Shown here: positions 11,115 to 23,120 of the stretch, piece after piece
How positions within the stretch are numbered: position 1 is the stretch's first letter
Layout: every line of letters begins with the position of its first letter
Source of the DNA: Zygnema cylindricum
Taxonomy: Eukaryota; Streptophyta; Zygnematophyceae; Zygnematales; Zygnemataceae
Direction of reading: 5' to 3'
DNA length: 64,000 nucleotides
NCBI GenBank assembly: GCA_037447655.1
Contig: JBBHKE010002172.1
Span: 1-64,000 of the forward strand
Program-made: the position numbers and the translations under genes
The notes under the pieces: generated by a model
The model's input: only the letters and a program-made list of their open reading frames with translations
The model's database searches: none
Told to the model about the DNA's origin: nothing

Positions 11115-12335
11115 TTGTGAAGAAAAGCGCAGTCGTTAAGCATCTGCGCTACATGCAAGGAATAAAAAGGCAAAATTAAGGTGAAAATGTTGAAGTATAT
11201 GAATTCTTAACAAAATCCAAGAATATTGTGAAATTTCTATAGTCAAAAAAGATAAAGCACAATCTAAAGATTCTGATAGAAACTAATAAATAACAAAAAC
11301 GAAATATGGAGAACTAAGTAGACTTCTTAACCTACACCTATCCAAACAAATCTCCCTACAAGGAGTAACTTTGTAGTGCTTGGTGGAGCCCGTGTGGGGT
11401 GGTGTGGAACACCATGGCTTACGGCCACGATCCACCAACGGTATAGCAGATAGAAGAAGTATGAAAGCGAGCTCGCATTGCAAAGCCATATACAAACATT
11501 CACTACAAAAAGTCCTGAGGAAAGATGGTGGTGGTTTCCTCGGTACCTTTCTCTCAATCGTGAACTCGTCCAAATATCTATATTTATATATATGGTGCTT
11601 AAGCAATCAAATATCTACACCGCCATCAAAATACTTGCATCCATGACATCTTAGAGCACAGAGTCGTGGTCATCGATACAACCAGCACTTGTACTGCAAC
11701 GTCTACGTTGAGTCACTTAACGCGCTCTTGCGCAAGAAGAGGGGTTCATGAAAACAATGTCTCCAAAAATACGACAGGCGCCAAGCAGAAATACGACAGG
11801 CGGCAGGGCAGTATCTACCCTGCCGGAAGGAAATAATGTGACAACTCTGACAAAATAGCAGGTTTATGAAGCAATATTCGCGGTTGTGTCCCGTACGATG
11901 TTGTGTGTCCGTAGGATGAGAGTGGCCAAGCCTAAATTGGAGAGCGATGGGTGAACAGATGACAAATGAGGCGAAAGATGGAAAAGGTAGATGTATACAT
12001 TAGTCACGCTGTGGAACCAGGGCCCGCACAAGAGAGGAAAGGGACACGAAAAGCGTATGAAGAAAACACCTCGAGAAACTTAGATTTGACTAGTGGAGAC
12101 CACCTTTTCAATATTTATTCATGTATTCGCATAGGTGCTGTGGCGACAAGGTCGGAGATTAAAAAGGTCGTAGCTAAACCAATGGGAGGAAGAGGCTGCA
12201 AGAAAGGAACGGTGTAAAGGCAAGAGAGGTGACCGGGGCATTGACCACTAAAAGCATAGCACTATGTTCCCGTCTACACTAGTTATAATTGACGGGATAG
12301 TTCGTACTTTACAATAATGAGAAAATGCAAGTAGC
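11115..12335. other. No recognised feature
   Basis: Mixed-composition DNA. Reading frames up to about 107 codons occur on both strands, but none shows a motif I recognise and none is supported by a repeat copy. Confidence 0.5.
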
Positions 12336-12343
12336 ACTCAGGC

Positions 12344-12925
12344 CTCTTCGGTTCGGTTCGGTTCGGCTTCGTTTTTGGTCTGAACCGAACTAAACGGTCC
12401 CGGTTCGGAAACTTTGAACCACACCAAACAGCTGGATTTTGCCGAACCGAACAGATCGAACAGTTGGTAATCTTTAAAATTCTTAAAAAATAAAGAAACC
12501 CAGGAAAACCTAAAAGCTACACCGTGAATCGTTATTAGCCTTATGTACGCTATATCGGCACCCCAAAATTTTGACATTGATACCTTAAATAGAATAAATC
12601 ACTCTATTTAAGGACGTGGACCATAATCTGCCACGTCTCCTGGTACTAAATTAGAATGAATGACGCTAATTTATTCTTTACACAAATAAATTCTATACGC
12701 TAATAACGATTCAAGCTGTACATGCTATTGTGTACATCAATCGCTGGTACTCTATTTTGATGTACTTTTATTTACACACGTACTGTACCTCCAGTAATTC
12801 TGTACCTTTAGATAACTTACTGTAGTACTGTTCTTTCGTACTTCGGTTCAGGTTCAGCTTGAGCCGAACTAAACGTCTTTTTAAATCGCCTTAACCGAAC
12901 CAAGCCGTAGAAAAACGAACCTTCA
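12344..12925. repeat. GGTTCGG / CCGAACC motif clusters either side of a MITE
   Basis: 12344-12460 holds many copies of GGTTCGG and its complement. 12838-12925 repeats part of it in the same direction (CTTCGGTTC..CCGAACTAAACG). Such clusters occur in subterminal regions of hAT-type transposons. I found no convincing terminal repeat with an 8-bp duplication around them. Confidence 0.45.
12520..12718. mobile_element. TA-flanked MITE, copy A (199 bp)
   Basis: The ends are inverted: CACCGTGAATCGTTATTAG on the left, and CAGCTTGAATCGTTATTAG on the right read from the other strand. Each is flanked by TA (12518-12519, 12719-12720). A TA target site and short size fit a Tc1/mariner-derived Stowaway-like MITE. 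No coding capacity. Confidence 0.75.
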
Positions 12926-14750
12926 AAAGGGTCCGCCACCTCAGCTCTCCAGTCATTTATTTTGTACGGAAAAATGCTGTCCACGGCTAGCCAATAAATT
13001 GACGAATATGTGACGATTTTATTTTTTAAGGTAGCATAAACATTTTTTTGTATGGAAAATCCTGTACATAATCCGATTTTTGGATTCTTCCGTACAGATG
13101 TGTAATGCAGCATAAAATATTGAAACGTGCAGGAGGCCAGGTCTACCGGTTTTTGTTTAACTGTTCCATATTAACTTTTTGACATGACAAACCGTACATA
13201 TGTACGGTTATTGACGAAATTCTTTATGACTGTGACGCGTTCAAATTCGACAAAAAACATTTTGTTGCAAACCAACAAGTTTAGAAACATGTAAAACTAA
13301 TGAAACTGTGTACGTTCATCATCATCAATATTGCAATTTCTCGACGAGAAGTGTTAATACGCAAACCCTTCACTGCATTTTCCGATATTCCCGATATTCC
13401 GCATCATTTTGACCAATTAGGTTATTTGAGTGTGATGTTATTCGCATTTATAGCTGGTCCTTGCAGTACGGTCCCTTCCTATTGGTTTAACTATCGCTGA
13501 CGACCTTTTAAGAGGCAATGTAGATTTTATTCCTATGTCATTATTGGTTGTAGGCCGTTCCAATCGTTAGATTGGCTCGATGACACGTCATGACGGTTGT
13601 AAAGAGCTGATTCATGGATCCTGAAAATAATGACTCCACAGATTGTACTGATTTTGAATTACCTCAGTTTGTACGCATTGACGTAAGCGCCGACTGCCAT
13701 TAAAAGGCGTTTGCAAAAATGATCGTTATTTGATTTTGTTATGATAGTCCTTTGTCGTTTCCGTCGACTTTGCGACGTGTGGGAGTACGGGTTGCCCACG
13801 TTGTCACTTTTTGGCGCTTTTTGACGTTTTCTGCAAAGGAGGGATCATGGATTTATGACTAGTTGATGCCTCGTAGTACATATAAAAGGTGCGTAGCGTA
13901 CGATTATCGTTATATCGTCTGAATCGTATCTGTATTTTATCGTACGCTCGTTTCGTATGAAGTCAAAAATGTATAGATGTTGAGCAGAATCGCAATAAAT
14001 CTTTATACAAATTATAGAGGTTACAAAAATGGACGAAAAGAGGTGGAAACTTCGTACGCTACGAACATAGAGTCATAAACCAAAAGATGCCAATTGAGAA
14101 AACAATGTACGGAAAAAAAAAGCATTTCGTACGAAGACAGAAAAACTGGGATGGAGTTTGGAGTATGGCACCGCAAAAATTACCAGAAAATAATGAGAAA
14201 ATACAATATATAAAGTAAGCAACTATTAAATTTAATACAAAAATAAAAGCCAATTAATACCAATCACGATCTCATTTGCATCCAATTTTTTTTTTCCCAA
14301 CGTTTATTATATGTCACTCTTTATGGGGGTTTAAAATAGATTACCATTAGTACTACATGGATTTCGGAAAACATTATGATACCACTGATAGTGAGGGTAT
14401 TTCAGTAGCGATTTAATATGCTTTTAGTGCGGATATTTGAGAAAGTTTAAGATGAACGGGCTTTTCAGAGCGGTTTGAAGAAAATGTCAAAATTTATTTT
14501 TTGATTTGGACATATCGTAAAGCTCTGAGTTAAAATATCATGTCATCATATCAAAAAAGAAGACTTTCTCCCCTAACAAAATAAAAAAAAAAGTCTTTCA
14601 CAAAAAAATAGAACACAAAAAAAAACCTCGCAAATTGTCGTAAAAAGAAACAAAACATTTTCTTCAAAGGAATAATATAGGTTAAAAAAGCGTTTATCTA
14701 ATGCACTTGTTTTGTATGTTTTATTTTAGTCTACCTAAAAGAAGTTAAAA
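12926..14750. other. No recognised feature
   Basis: AT-rich DNA with frequent CGTAC and GTACG words. Frames are all under 70 codons except 12817-13113, which overlaps the CCGAACC cluster. I see no gene. Confidence 0.5.
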
Positions 14751-14756
14751 CAACAA

Positions 14757-15853
14757 AACAAATATATGGGCTCCATTGCCCACAGAATTCGCAGATCCAA
14801 AAGAAGCTAATCTAGATAGTGCCAAGTCCAAGTTGATATAAACCCAAATGAATGATCCCTTGACAATTAGAACCCCAATACACCTTCACCCCTGTGAAGA
14901 GAAGACCTTCTGTGTGCTCAGTTCCACCACAGAATGCAAAGTTTGAATATGTGATTTGGACAATATTCCCCACTTTGACTTTCCCACTGAATAAGTGCCA
15001 CCCTGGCACGCAAAGACTCTAACCGACTACACCCCTGTGTAGCCTAGACTCCCCTGAGTCGGCAGCAAAAAGAATCACTGAATTTGCTCACCCGAGCATT
15101 AAGTTATGGCTGGTCAAAGATGACCTTTATAGTTACAAGCTCTCTTAGAGAGAGGTACCGAAATATCACTAAGTCTTAGTCTGCCTACTCATGACTACCT
15201 ACTACTAAACCCTAGTCCAATAGGAACACTATATAGTACAAGAAGGTACGATGGGCGATGTACTAATTGTACGGCCATTGTACGACATGGTCTACAAGGT
15301 GACATGTGCCAAATCGGGAGCCATGGTTCCTCCTCCCATCTTCTCCGGTGTCAAATAATGTGGCGCCACGTGGCACCGCGTGACGCTATCCCCAAAGGCC
15401 GCCGAAAGCTTATTGCGGGTGGCGGCTGTAATGGTGGCCGTCCGATCAATTGTATTTATACGGCTTCGATTCGCTTCCATGCATCAATTGATTAATGCGC
15501 GTTTTCGTTAGTCTGCTGCGAATTAGTCCTTTGAATCAATAGGTAAATATGCGTAAAACATCTCACGTGTATCGTTTCGATAGTAACTTAATGGATAAGG
15601 CGTTGGTCTATTTAGTAGCCTACAGACCCCAGTTCAAATCCGGCCGGCGGCAGTATTTTGCTAAAACTAGTAAAATACTTTCTAATTCATTCTGCCTCCT
15701 TCTAAATGATGCGGCAACCATGGCGTGCCTTTGGTCCTCTCTTTCTCTCTCTTTACATTCTAACTAAAATATAGAAGTGAACTATTAGTCACCTCTTTTC
15801 AACACTCTATTTATTTTTCCAATACAGACCTAGAAAATACATAAATTTTAACA
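14757..15853 (-). mobile_element. 3' LTR of Copia-3
   Basis: This copy is about 98% identical by eye to 17849-18945. The upper end (minus-strand TGTTAAAATTTATG at 15853) abuts a polypurine tract. The last ~10 bases at the lower end have diverged from the 5' copy (homology is clear from 14767), so 14757 is inferred by offset. I found no clean 5-bp target duplication. Confidence 0.85.
15580..15652 (+). other. tRNA-like block in the 3' LTR of Copia-3 (antisense)
   Basis: TAACTTAATGGATAAGG (15584-15600) resembles the A-box region of a plant tRNA-Arg. AGTTCAAATCC (15631-15641) is a one-off B-box. The spacing is that of a tRNA gene, but the arms do not fold into a complete cloverleaf. Confidence 0.5.
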
Positions 15854-15868
15854 CTCCCCTTTTTTTTT
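15854..15868 (-). promoter_or_regulatory. Polypurine tract of Copia-3
   Basis: On the minus strand an A-run ending in GGGGAG directly precedes the 3' LTR start TGTTAAAA, as in Copia-2. Confidence 0.8.
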
Positions 15869-15882
15869 AGTCTACTTTCTTT

Positions 15883-17892
15883 TCAACTCCCACTAAACAC
15901 AAACTTTTTTTTCTTCTTTTTCTTTTTCTTCTTTCTTTTCTCCTCATAAAACTGTAAGTGAATACCCTTGTATTTAAAGAAGTGTATTAGATGAACCGAA
16001 ATAATAATTACATCACAAATTTTATTTTGCATGCCATTTTTCATAAATCCGAGAAAAGATTTTATCCCACTTATCTCTTTTCCATCCACACAGAATCCGA
16101 TTTCCCTCTTGCAATTAAAAAAACCAACCCCATCCCCAATCTGCGACACACACCCAAATGCTAACCTTCTTACAAGCACACCTTCATAAATGCCATCACT
16201 CCCATTTGTGATGTCAAACCCATTACCCCCCAAATTTTCCCAAAAAACAAGTGTCCCCACTAAGTTCCTCATAAGATCTACGTCTTCCGTACTTATATTT
16301 TTAATCATGATACTCACCCCATTTCCTGAACTTTCCTCACTCTCTCCCATGGAATTCTTTCCGCTATCACTTTCTATTTTTATTCACAATAAATATTTCT
16401 CCTCCCCTAAACCTTTCATTAAACATTCCTCTTATCCCATATCTTTTAAAACTCCCTCTATGTTTACTTCTGCCCTTTCCTCGAAAACCGTTGAAGTCTC
16501 TCTTTTCGACCAGTTTTCTGTTTCCAAAATATCTATTAAATTATCCTTATTATTTTTATTTTTCCCTTTTTCAATTATAGATTCTATATCTGACTTTCTA
16601 TACTCCTTGACATCCACATCATGTCTAACTCCTTTAAGTACCTCCCTTCCCTTTACTTCCCTTATACCTCCAAAAGCACACTGTTGCTTTCGTGGAATTT
16701 CTGTGTACTTTTCTCTCTTCTCCATTCTACCAATGTGGAGAAGCTCTAAGATTTCTTTATCCTCTTTCTCCTCTTCCCCTTCTTCCTCCTCTTTCACATT
16801 CCAACTTCTAAGTTCTTCCAAGCAAGGACACTCCTCTATATAGTGACCCGGTTCTCTACAAAAGAAGCAAACACCCTTTTTCAAAGCTCCCCTCTCTTTT
16901 CCTCTCCCTCTTTTTCCACCAAAGTTCAGATAAGGTTTACCTTCGCCTTTCTTCCTCTCATCACGCTTCCGCTCATCACCTCCGTTCCTCTCATCACGCT
17001 TCCGCTCGTCACCTCCGTTCCTCTCATCACACTTGCGCCAATCACCACCAGCTGTAAATGCAGTTACCCTCTCACTTCCCCTACGAAGCTCCAAAGTGCT
17101 TTCCCTCACAAGAATTATCCCCATGGTAAAGCTCCAAGTTCATGAGGAGCCATCCATTGCCTGCATACGATAAATGATGTTTTCGTACTCATCTGGGAGT
17201 TTCATGAGTAGTGTATTGATCTTTCTCTCCTCAGATTCTACATACCTCGCACTAGCAAGCTCAACATATAACGCAGCAATATCATTGCAAAACTCTATCA
17301 TGTTACCGCCTTCATAAACATAGGCCTCTATTTCCTGTTTTACTAACTGCTGCCTCTTAATAGTCTCACTCTTATAAATCTGCCTTAGTGTTTCCCATAT
17401 TTCTGAAGACTTAGTAAGACTTAAAAGAGTGATAGCTATGGACTTAGACACATATCAAAGTATAAGATGTTTTGCTATAGTGTTTTTATACTCCCAAATT
17501 TTACAATCATTTTCTTCAGTTTTACTTATAACCCCTCTAAGTGAAGATGTGGCGGAGAGCATAGCTCCCCTCACCATAAGTGTCCCTTTATCCTTCTCCC
17601 TTATTTCCCCATCAACAAAAAGGTTTTTCCCTTCACCTTTTGATTCATCTGAACTCTGGTTGATATTCAGTGCAGCCTCATATGATTCTCCAAAGTAACC
17701 TCCTTCAAATCCAGGTGGCGGACATCTCACTTGTCCGGAAACAATTCCCCATAAGTGCTTCTCGAAAAGCAATCCTTCCATAATAAACTCCCAATAAGTG
17801 AATTCTTTTCCATCGAACATAGGCACCCTAGATGGTGGGCCCATAACCTGAAATTCTATGGGTTCTATTGCCCACAGAATTCGCAGATCCAA
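15883..17892 (-). pseudogene. Copia-3 internal region: gag fused to an RNase H remnant
   Basis: Three stretches (17892-17455, 17451-17140, 17124-16432) lie in one frame separated by two TGA stops and encode Gag: GPPSRVPMFDG, the ..LLMKLPDEYENI.. block, and a CCHC knuckle CFFCREPGHYIEEC (~16870-16830). An 11-residue charged repeat (DERNGGDERKR) is found just before the knuckle. The same frame then continues into 16350-15883, which resembles copia RNase H (NLVGTLVFWENLGGN, SDGIYEGVLVRR). Protease, integrase and almost all RT are missing; the break is just before the protease DSG. This is a non-autonomous deletion derivative that would have depended on a complete relative. Confidence 0.85.
17834..17848 (-). 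promoter_or_regulatory. Primer-binding site of Copia-3 (half-tRNA type)
   Basis: The plus strand reads GGTGGGCCCATAACC, identical to the anticodon arm of plant initiator tRNA-Met, directly next to the LTR end at 17849. The sequence is conserved although the protein-coding region has decayed. Confidence 0.8.
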
Positions 17893-18945
17893 AAGAAGCT
17901 AATCTAGATAGTGCCAAGTCCAAGTTGATATAAACCCAAATGAATGATCCCTTGACAATTAGAACCCCAATACACCTTCACCCCTGTGAAGAGAAGACCT
18001 TCTGTGTGCTCAGTTCCACCACAGAATGCAAAGTTTGAATATGTGATTTGCACAATATTCCCCACTTTGACTTTCCCACTGAATAAGTGCCACCCTGGCA
18101 CGCAAAGACTCTGACCGACTTCACCCCTGTGTAGCCTAGACTCCCCTGAGTCGGCAACAAAAAGAATCATTGAATTTGCTCACCCGAGCATTAAGTTATG
18201 GTTGGTCAAAGATGACCTTTATAGTTACAAGCTCTCTTAGAGAGAGGTACCGAAATATCACTAAGTCTTAGTCTGCCTACTCATGACTACCTACTACTAA
18301 ACCCTAGTCCAATAGGAACACTATATAGTACAAGAAGGTACGATGGGCGATGTACTTATTGTACGGCCATTGTACGACATGGTCTACAAGGTGACATGTG
18401 CCAAATCGGGAGCCATGGTTCCTCCTCCCATCTACTCCGGTGTCAAATAATGTGGCGCCACGTGGCACCGCGTGACGCTATCCCCAAAGGCCGCCGAAAG
18501 CTTATTGCGGGTGGCGGCTGTAATGGTGGTCATCCGATCAATTGTATTTATACGGCTTTGATTCGCTTCCATGCATCAATTGATTAATGCGCGTTTTCGT
18601 TAGTCTGCTGCGAATTAGTCCTTTGAATCAATAGGTAAATATGTGTAAAACGTCTCACATGTATCGTTTCGATAGTAACTTAATGGATAAGGCGTTGGTC
18701 TATTTAGTAGCCTACAGACCCCGGTTCAAATCCGGTCGGGGGCAATATTTTGCTAAAACTAGTAAAATACTTTCTAATTCATTCTCCCTCCTTCTAAATG
18801 ATGCGGCAACCATGGCGTGCCTTTGGTCCTCTCTTTCTCTCTCTTTACATTCTAACTAAAATATAGAATTGAACTATTAGTCACCTCTTTTCAACACTCT
18901 ATTTATTTTTCCAATACAGACCTAGAAAATACATAAATTTCAACA
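17849..18945 (-). mobile_element. 5' LTR of Copia-3
   Basis: 1097 bp, with TG..CA ends on the plus strand (TGAAATTCTATGGG to ATTTCAACA). It differs from the 3' LTR at about two dozen positions, most of them transitions. It carries the tRNA-like block at 18672-18745. Confidence 0.85.
18672..18745 (+). other. tRNA-like block in the 5' LTR of Copia-3 (antisense)
   Basis: TAACTTAATGGATAAGG (18676-18692, A-box region) and GGTTCAAATCC (18723-18733, near-perfect B-box) form the best preserved copy. T-stem pairing CCGG/CCGG is intact. The acceptor stem is not. Confidence 0.55.
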
Positions 18946-18954
18946 CTTTGAACC

Positions 18955-19695
18955 ACATTTTCAAAATTTCCAGTTTTGAACTCTGGATCCAAGGGTCGAA
19001 AATGGAAAGTATTCCAGTTTTTGTAACAAAAACTGAAAAGATTTCCATTTTTTAATACCAGATACAGAGTTCAAAATTGGAAAGAAATCTAGTTTTGAAT
19101 CCTGTAAATGGAGAGAACTGCAGTTTTAGGGTTCAAAATATCCATATAATATACAAGATCTCCATTTTTAAATCCTAAATTACAGACTTCAGGCATTGAA
19201 AAGCTCCAGTTTCCATATCCAAAGCTGAAAAAAAAGTCCAATTGTGAACTCTATATACAGATGTACCTGGAGAGAGCTCCAATTTTAGGGTTCAAAACTG
19301 GAAAAAAACTCCAATTTTGAACTCAGAATCTGCAGTTTCTGTATCCAAAACAGAAAAGAAGCCATGATTTTGAAGTGTGGATAGAGAGGTAAAAACTGGA
19401 AAAAAAACTGATAGTTTTGAACTCTTAACTGGAAATAACTCTTGTTTTAGAGTTCAAAACTGGAGAAACTAACCCCAGTTTTTAACTTTGTTTTTGAAGG
19501 AAACTGTTTTTAATCTGAAACTGCAAATAATTTCAGTTTGCGGATTCGAAAATGGAAAGAAATTCAGTTTTTAACTCTGGATTTAGGGTTTAAAACTGGA
19601 AAAATCTCCAGATTCTGCCTCCGAAACTGAAAAGAAAGTCCAGTTTTAAACTCTGTAACTGGAAAAATCTCCAGTATTAAGGTTTCGAAACTGGA
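18955..19695. repeat. Array of inverted CCAGTTTTGAA / TTCAAAACTGG motifs
   Basis: Over about 740 bp the words CAGTTTTGAACTC, TTCAAAACTGGAAA and CTCCAGTTTT recur every 40-50 bases. The two forms are reverse complements, so the array has many possible hairpins. Copies are diverged by 10-25%. It starts within ten bases of the Copia-3 LTR end. No coding frame. Confidence 0.75.
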
Positions 19696-19699
19696 AAGA

Positions 19700-20851
19700 A
19701 ATCTGATTTGTTAAAATTGACGCCTACAGGAGAACTGAGAAGATGTGACACAATAAGGGAAGAGGACAAAACCATGGCGGTAAAAGGAAATTGGCGGGAA
19801 AGAAAATGATAAGTTGGCGGGAAAAACCAAATTTCAAAAGTGAAAGGATTGAGTGTAACTGTACAAAACAAATATTCGTTTTATGACATACGTAAGTGGT
19901 ACGATGGTTGACCTGTCAGTCAAAGTAACAATATTTTCAGCTGGTAACACTGCAGTACTGTACTTTTGGACCGTTAGTGATTGGTGGTTTAGATTTAATA
20001 CGTTCGCACATCGTTTTACTTATGCTCCACGTCATAGAGCTCATCGAGACGATTCGATCGAGCCTGAATTCGCTTCAGTTCCTTAACTTCGCACGAAAAA
20101 GCGTAGTATATTATATTCTGTGCGAGACAATCGTTCAAGCGAAAACTTATATCGTACTTCCGCAATTTATCATTGCTTCATAGTGGACTCGCCGATTTCA
20201 TTTTGAGATTCGGAACTGTTGAAGGTCACAAAACTTTATGTTTTCCACTTTACCGTGAATCTCGGAGGGTACATCGCCAGAAACAGCCTGGCATATTCTG
20301 GTGCGGATCTTCATACAACGCGTGAGAGGATGTCCTAGTTTCTGGGAAAGTGACGAACTGACAATATAACTACTTGTACGGTTCGCTGGTTTGAACTCTG
20401 CAGGCTGGCCTTAGTGACTTGGTGAGTTGTCAGTCTGTCATAGGCAGGTTTTTCTTCCGAGAAGACCAGAAACGGAAATGCTGCGTGTCAGCATTCCGAG
20501 ACTTCTTGCTCGTTTTCGACTGTCGCCCATTGACTGGCAGCTTGAAATGTCGCGGGCAAAGGAAAAACACTGTAGCTGCAAATCTTGGTCGTTCGTACTT
20601 CCTAGCAATCCGTCCCGCAACAGACAAAGTTTCAAATCAGATCCGTGGGTGTTCTTTAATGAAAAGACTGCCGACACGAAGGGAGTTACTGCAGACATAA
20701 TCCAGGTAGGCATGTCGACGTCGATTAGGAAACGTTTACCGTACTGTACTGTAGCTACAGACGGCTGGAAACGGCCGCTAATTGACCGCTACATTTTTTC
20801 CACCATATTTCAATCACCTTTTTCGAGTATAAGCAGTTAGAACATAGAAGC
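19700..20851. other. No recognised feature
   Basis: Intermediate G+C DNA with overlapping frames on both strands around 20419-20840 (up to 137 codons). The frames overlap one another and show no motif. I do not call a gene. Confidence 0.45.
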
Positions 20852-20854
20852 TAA

Positions 20855-21663
20855 GGGTACTTTCGCATGTAACCGAAACTTAGTCTTGTTACTTTGTTTT
20901 TAGCGAAGACTCTCCGTACAATTTTCAGAGCATTCAGATGTAAACGCAAATAACTTGTCACTTAAAAAAGTGACTTACGTAGACGTGTACAAAACATTGT
21001 AACATATGAAGTGGTACACAAAATGAGGCAAAACTTCCACTCGGCTTCAATTTTAGACGTTTCTCCGCACGCTGTACGATTTTTGTGACTTCGTAATGTT
21101 AGTACGCCACATTGTCGATGTGTCGAAACCCCAAAATACCTTTCGCTGACGCACAGAAATGCGGTTTCGTTTTTCGTCTTCCCACTTGTCGAAAGGTGGC
21201 CAATGTTTTTCATACGCCGTATGTGTGAAGACACGTGTGTTTGAGAGAGACAGCGCATGTACGAAAATCAGCGCACGAAAAACAGTACGCACGGGCTGGA
21301 AACGTGCAGTGTTTTTTTTTGGTACTCCACACACAAAAATTGTAAAAAAAATCAGACACGTGCGACAGCGAATGCCTATTCGCTCACCTTATTGGACTTT
21401 ATTTCAAATCACCTCGCGAGGTGATTTGATGTAAAGTTTGAACATGTATTGAAAGGACGCGAAAGTGGGTCGAAATGCGCTAGACGACAAATTGTATCGC
21501 CCTATTCGACAAACTAATGTTCTCATAAATTTTCAAGGTAACGCAGCTTGTACGGTGATAATTTCTATTTTTTGGTACGGCTGCAGATTTTCTTGTTTTT
21601 TTCTAAGTTAGGGAGGAAAACGACGGAAAAATAACTGTAACTTTAGCACATGCGAAAGTACCC
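20855..21663. mobile_element. PIF/Harbinger-like non-autonomous element 1 (809 bp)
   Basis: The terminal inverted repeat GGGTACTTTCGCATGT is perfect over 16 bases at both ends. The element is flanked by TAA on both sides (20852-20854, 21664-21666), the 3-bp target site typical of PIF/Harbinger. No transposase is visible. Confidence 0.8.
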
Positions 21664-21666
21664 TAA

Positions 21667-22443
21667 GGGGTACAGCCCCATGTAGTTGTAACTTAGCGTA
21701 CTTACTTTGGATTTTAGCGCAGATCCGGCGGACCCGAATTTCAAGTGTCTCTACATATTCTCTCGAGATTGTTACTTAGGTTTGTGACGACTGTATACGT
21801 CAACGATACCCGTGACGGTTGTCACCGTATACAATTTGTCTTTGCCGCACCGTATTTTTTCGAAACTTTTTGAAGCGTCGCTAGGCACAACGTAATTTTT
21901 GAAACGGTTTGGCATGTCGGGGGTCATTGCGTGACATCGTAGACGTAGAGCCTTGCAGCCATGGTTGTACGACATGCATTTGCGTAAACCTTGCCTGTAC
22001 GACCGCCATGACTTTGCAGATTTTTCACCTTCGCAATTTTTTTAACTTTGAGTGAAATGACACTGCATCATCTAGACCCCTGCAAAAAAAAACTGTACAA
22101 GGTACTACCGGACAAAACCCAACAACCCTGTACTTTTTTTTCGTCAAAAAATTTTGAAAAAAATTCACACGTGAAAATTTGTTTTCTTTTTGGTGTTAAC
22201 GGATTTTTCTTAGCTTAAAACACATTGACGATGTGTTTTATGATAAGTTTGACGATGACGTGACAGTGGGTCAAAAAAACGTAAGACGACAAATTTTAGT
22301 ACATCCTAAGTTAGAGAATGACGCAGCTTGTACTATACAAATATGCGATTTCTTCGTACGGTCGCAGCTTAGGCAGCACGGCGCTAAGTTTGAAAAGAAA
22401 ACGACAGAAAAAAACCCGAACTTAGCCACATGGGGCCATACCC
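21667..22443. mobile_element. PIF/Harbinger-like non-autonomous element 2 (777 bp)
   Basis: It begins directly after the TAA of element 1. The ends are GGGGTACAGCCCCATGT and, from the other strand, GGGTATGGCCCCATGT. TAA flanks both sides (21664-21666, 22444-22446). The inner right end resembles that of element 1 (GAAAACGACRGAAAAA followed by TAGC-ACATG), so the two are related. Confidence 0.75.
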
Positions 22444-22446
22444 TAA

Positions 22447-22969
22447 GCTTAAACGAAAAAAGTCGGCAGGGAAAAGCGTACCTTTTCAACACGTGTTCAA
22501 AATTTTCACGAATCTAGTTGGCCCATACCGTCCAAGGAGCGGCTGACGTCAACAGGGCTCGCCCGTACTCTTCAGTCTTGACAGTTGACGTTTACTTCCA
22601 AAGCACGGAACTTGAACGTGATTGGTCCACACCTCCCAGGAGCCGCGGAGAGTGCGACAGCATATTCCCGCATCCAGAATACAGGATATCCTGCAGAAGA
22701 ATGCAAACGGACGGCCCAGATATCTTCTCACAATTGCTCGGGACTTTTTCGGTTTTCGGACGGACGGTCTTCCTGAATGCCGTCAATATTTTACAGGCGA
22801 GAAAAGAAATGACGGGACTTTTCCCGACGGCCGTCCCACTCGCCGTCACAAAAATATCGTACTATTTCAAAAAAGATACGCACAGTCTGGAATTTCGTGC
22901 TCTCGTCAAGTTTTCCTTCTTTAATTCTTTTCCAGGGTGTGTAAACGCGTATTATGGTGGCGTATTATA
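22447..22969. other. No recognised feature
   Basis: Several overlapping frames (longest 153 codons, 22518-22979) are present in a stretch of higher G+C. None has a recognisable domain. A short gene cannot be excluded but nothing supports one. Confidence 0.4.
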
Positions 22970-23120
22970 TTATTATTAGTGTTTAAGACTTTAAGTTTTT
23001 TTTTTGCCACTTAAAACTTATTTTATTTCCTGCACTCTTGTCGGATTACCGATCCGACGGTTGTCATTGAAGGAAAAGATTCTCACATTCCTATTGGCAG
23101 TCTCAGATTGGCAGCGTAAC
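22970..23120. mobile_element. Fragment of the TA-flanked MITE family
   Basis: GCCACTTAAAAC, then CTTGTCGGATT and AGATTCTCACATTCCTATTGGCAG, match the interior of copies F and G. The terminal repeats are lost. Nothing recognised follows in 23121-23671. Confidence 0.5.

Noticed and set aside
12344-13145. Possible hAT element bounded by CAGGCCTC (12336) and GAGGCCAG (13131)
   Set aside because: The 8-bp flanks (GTAGCACT and GTCTACCG) do not match and the CCGAACC clusters are direct, not inverted.
15580-15652. Functional tRNA-Arg gene
   Set aside because: A- and B-box like motifs are present, but the acceptor stem and anticodon arm do not fold, and it repeats with the LTR.
20419-20840. Protein-coding gene from overlapping frames on both strands
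   Set aside because: Frames overlap in several phases with no domain, splice pattern or homologous copy.
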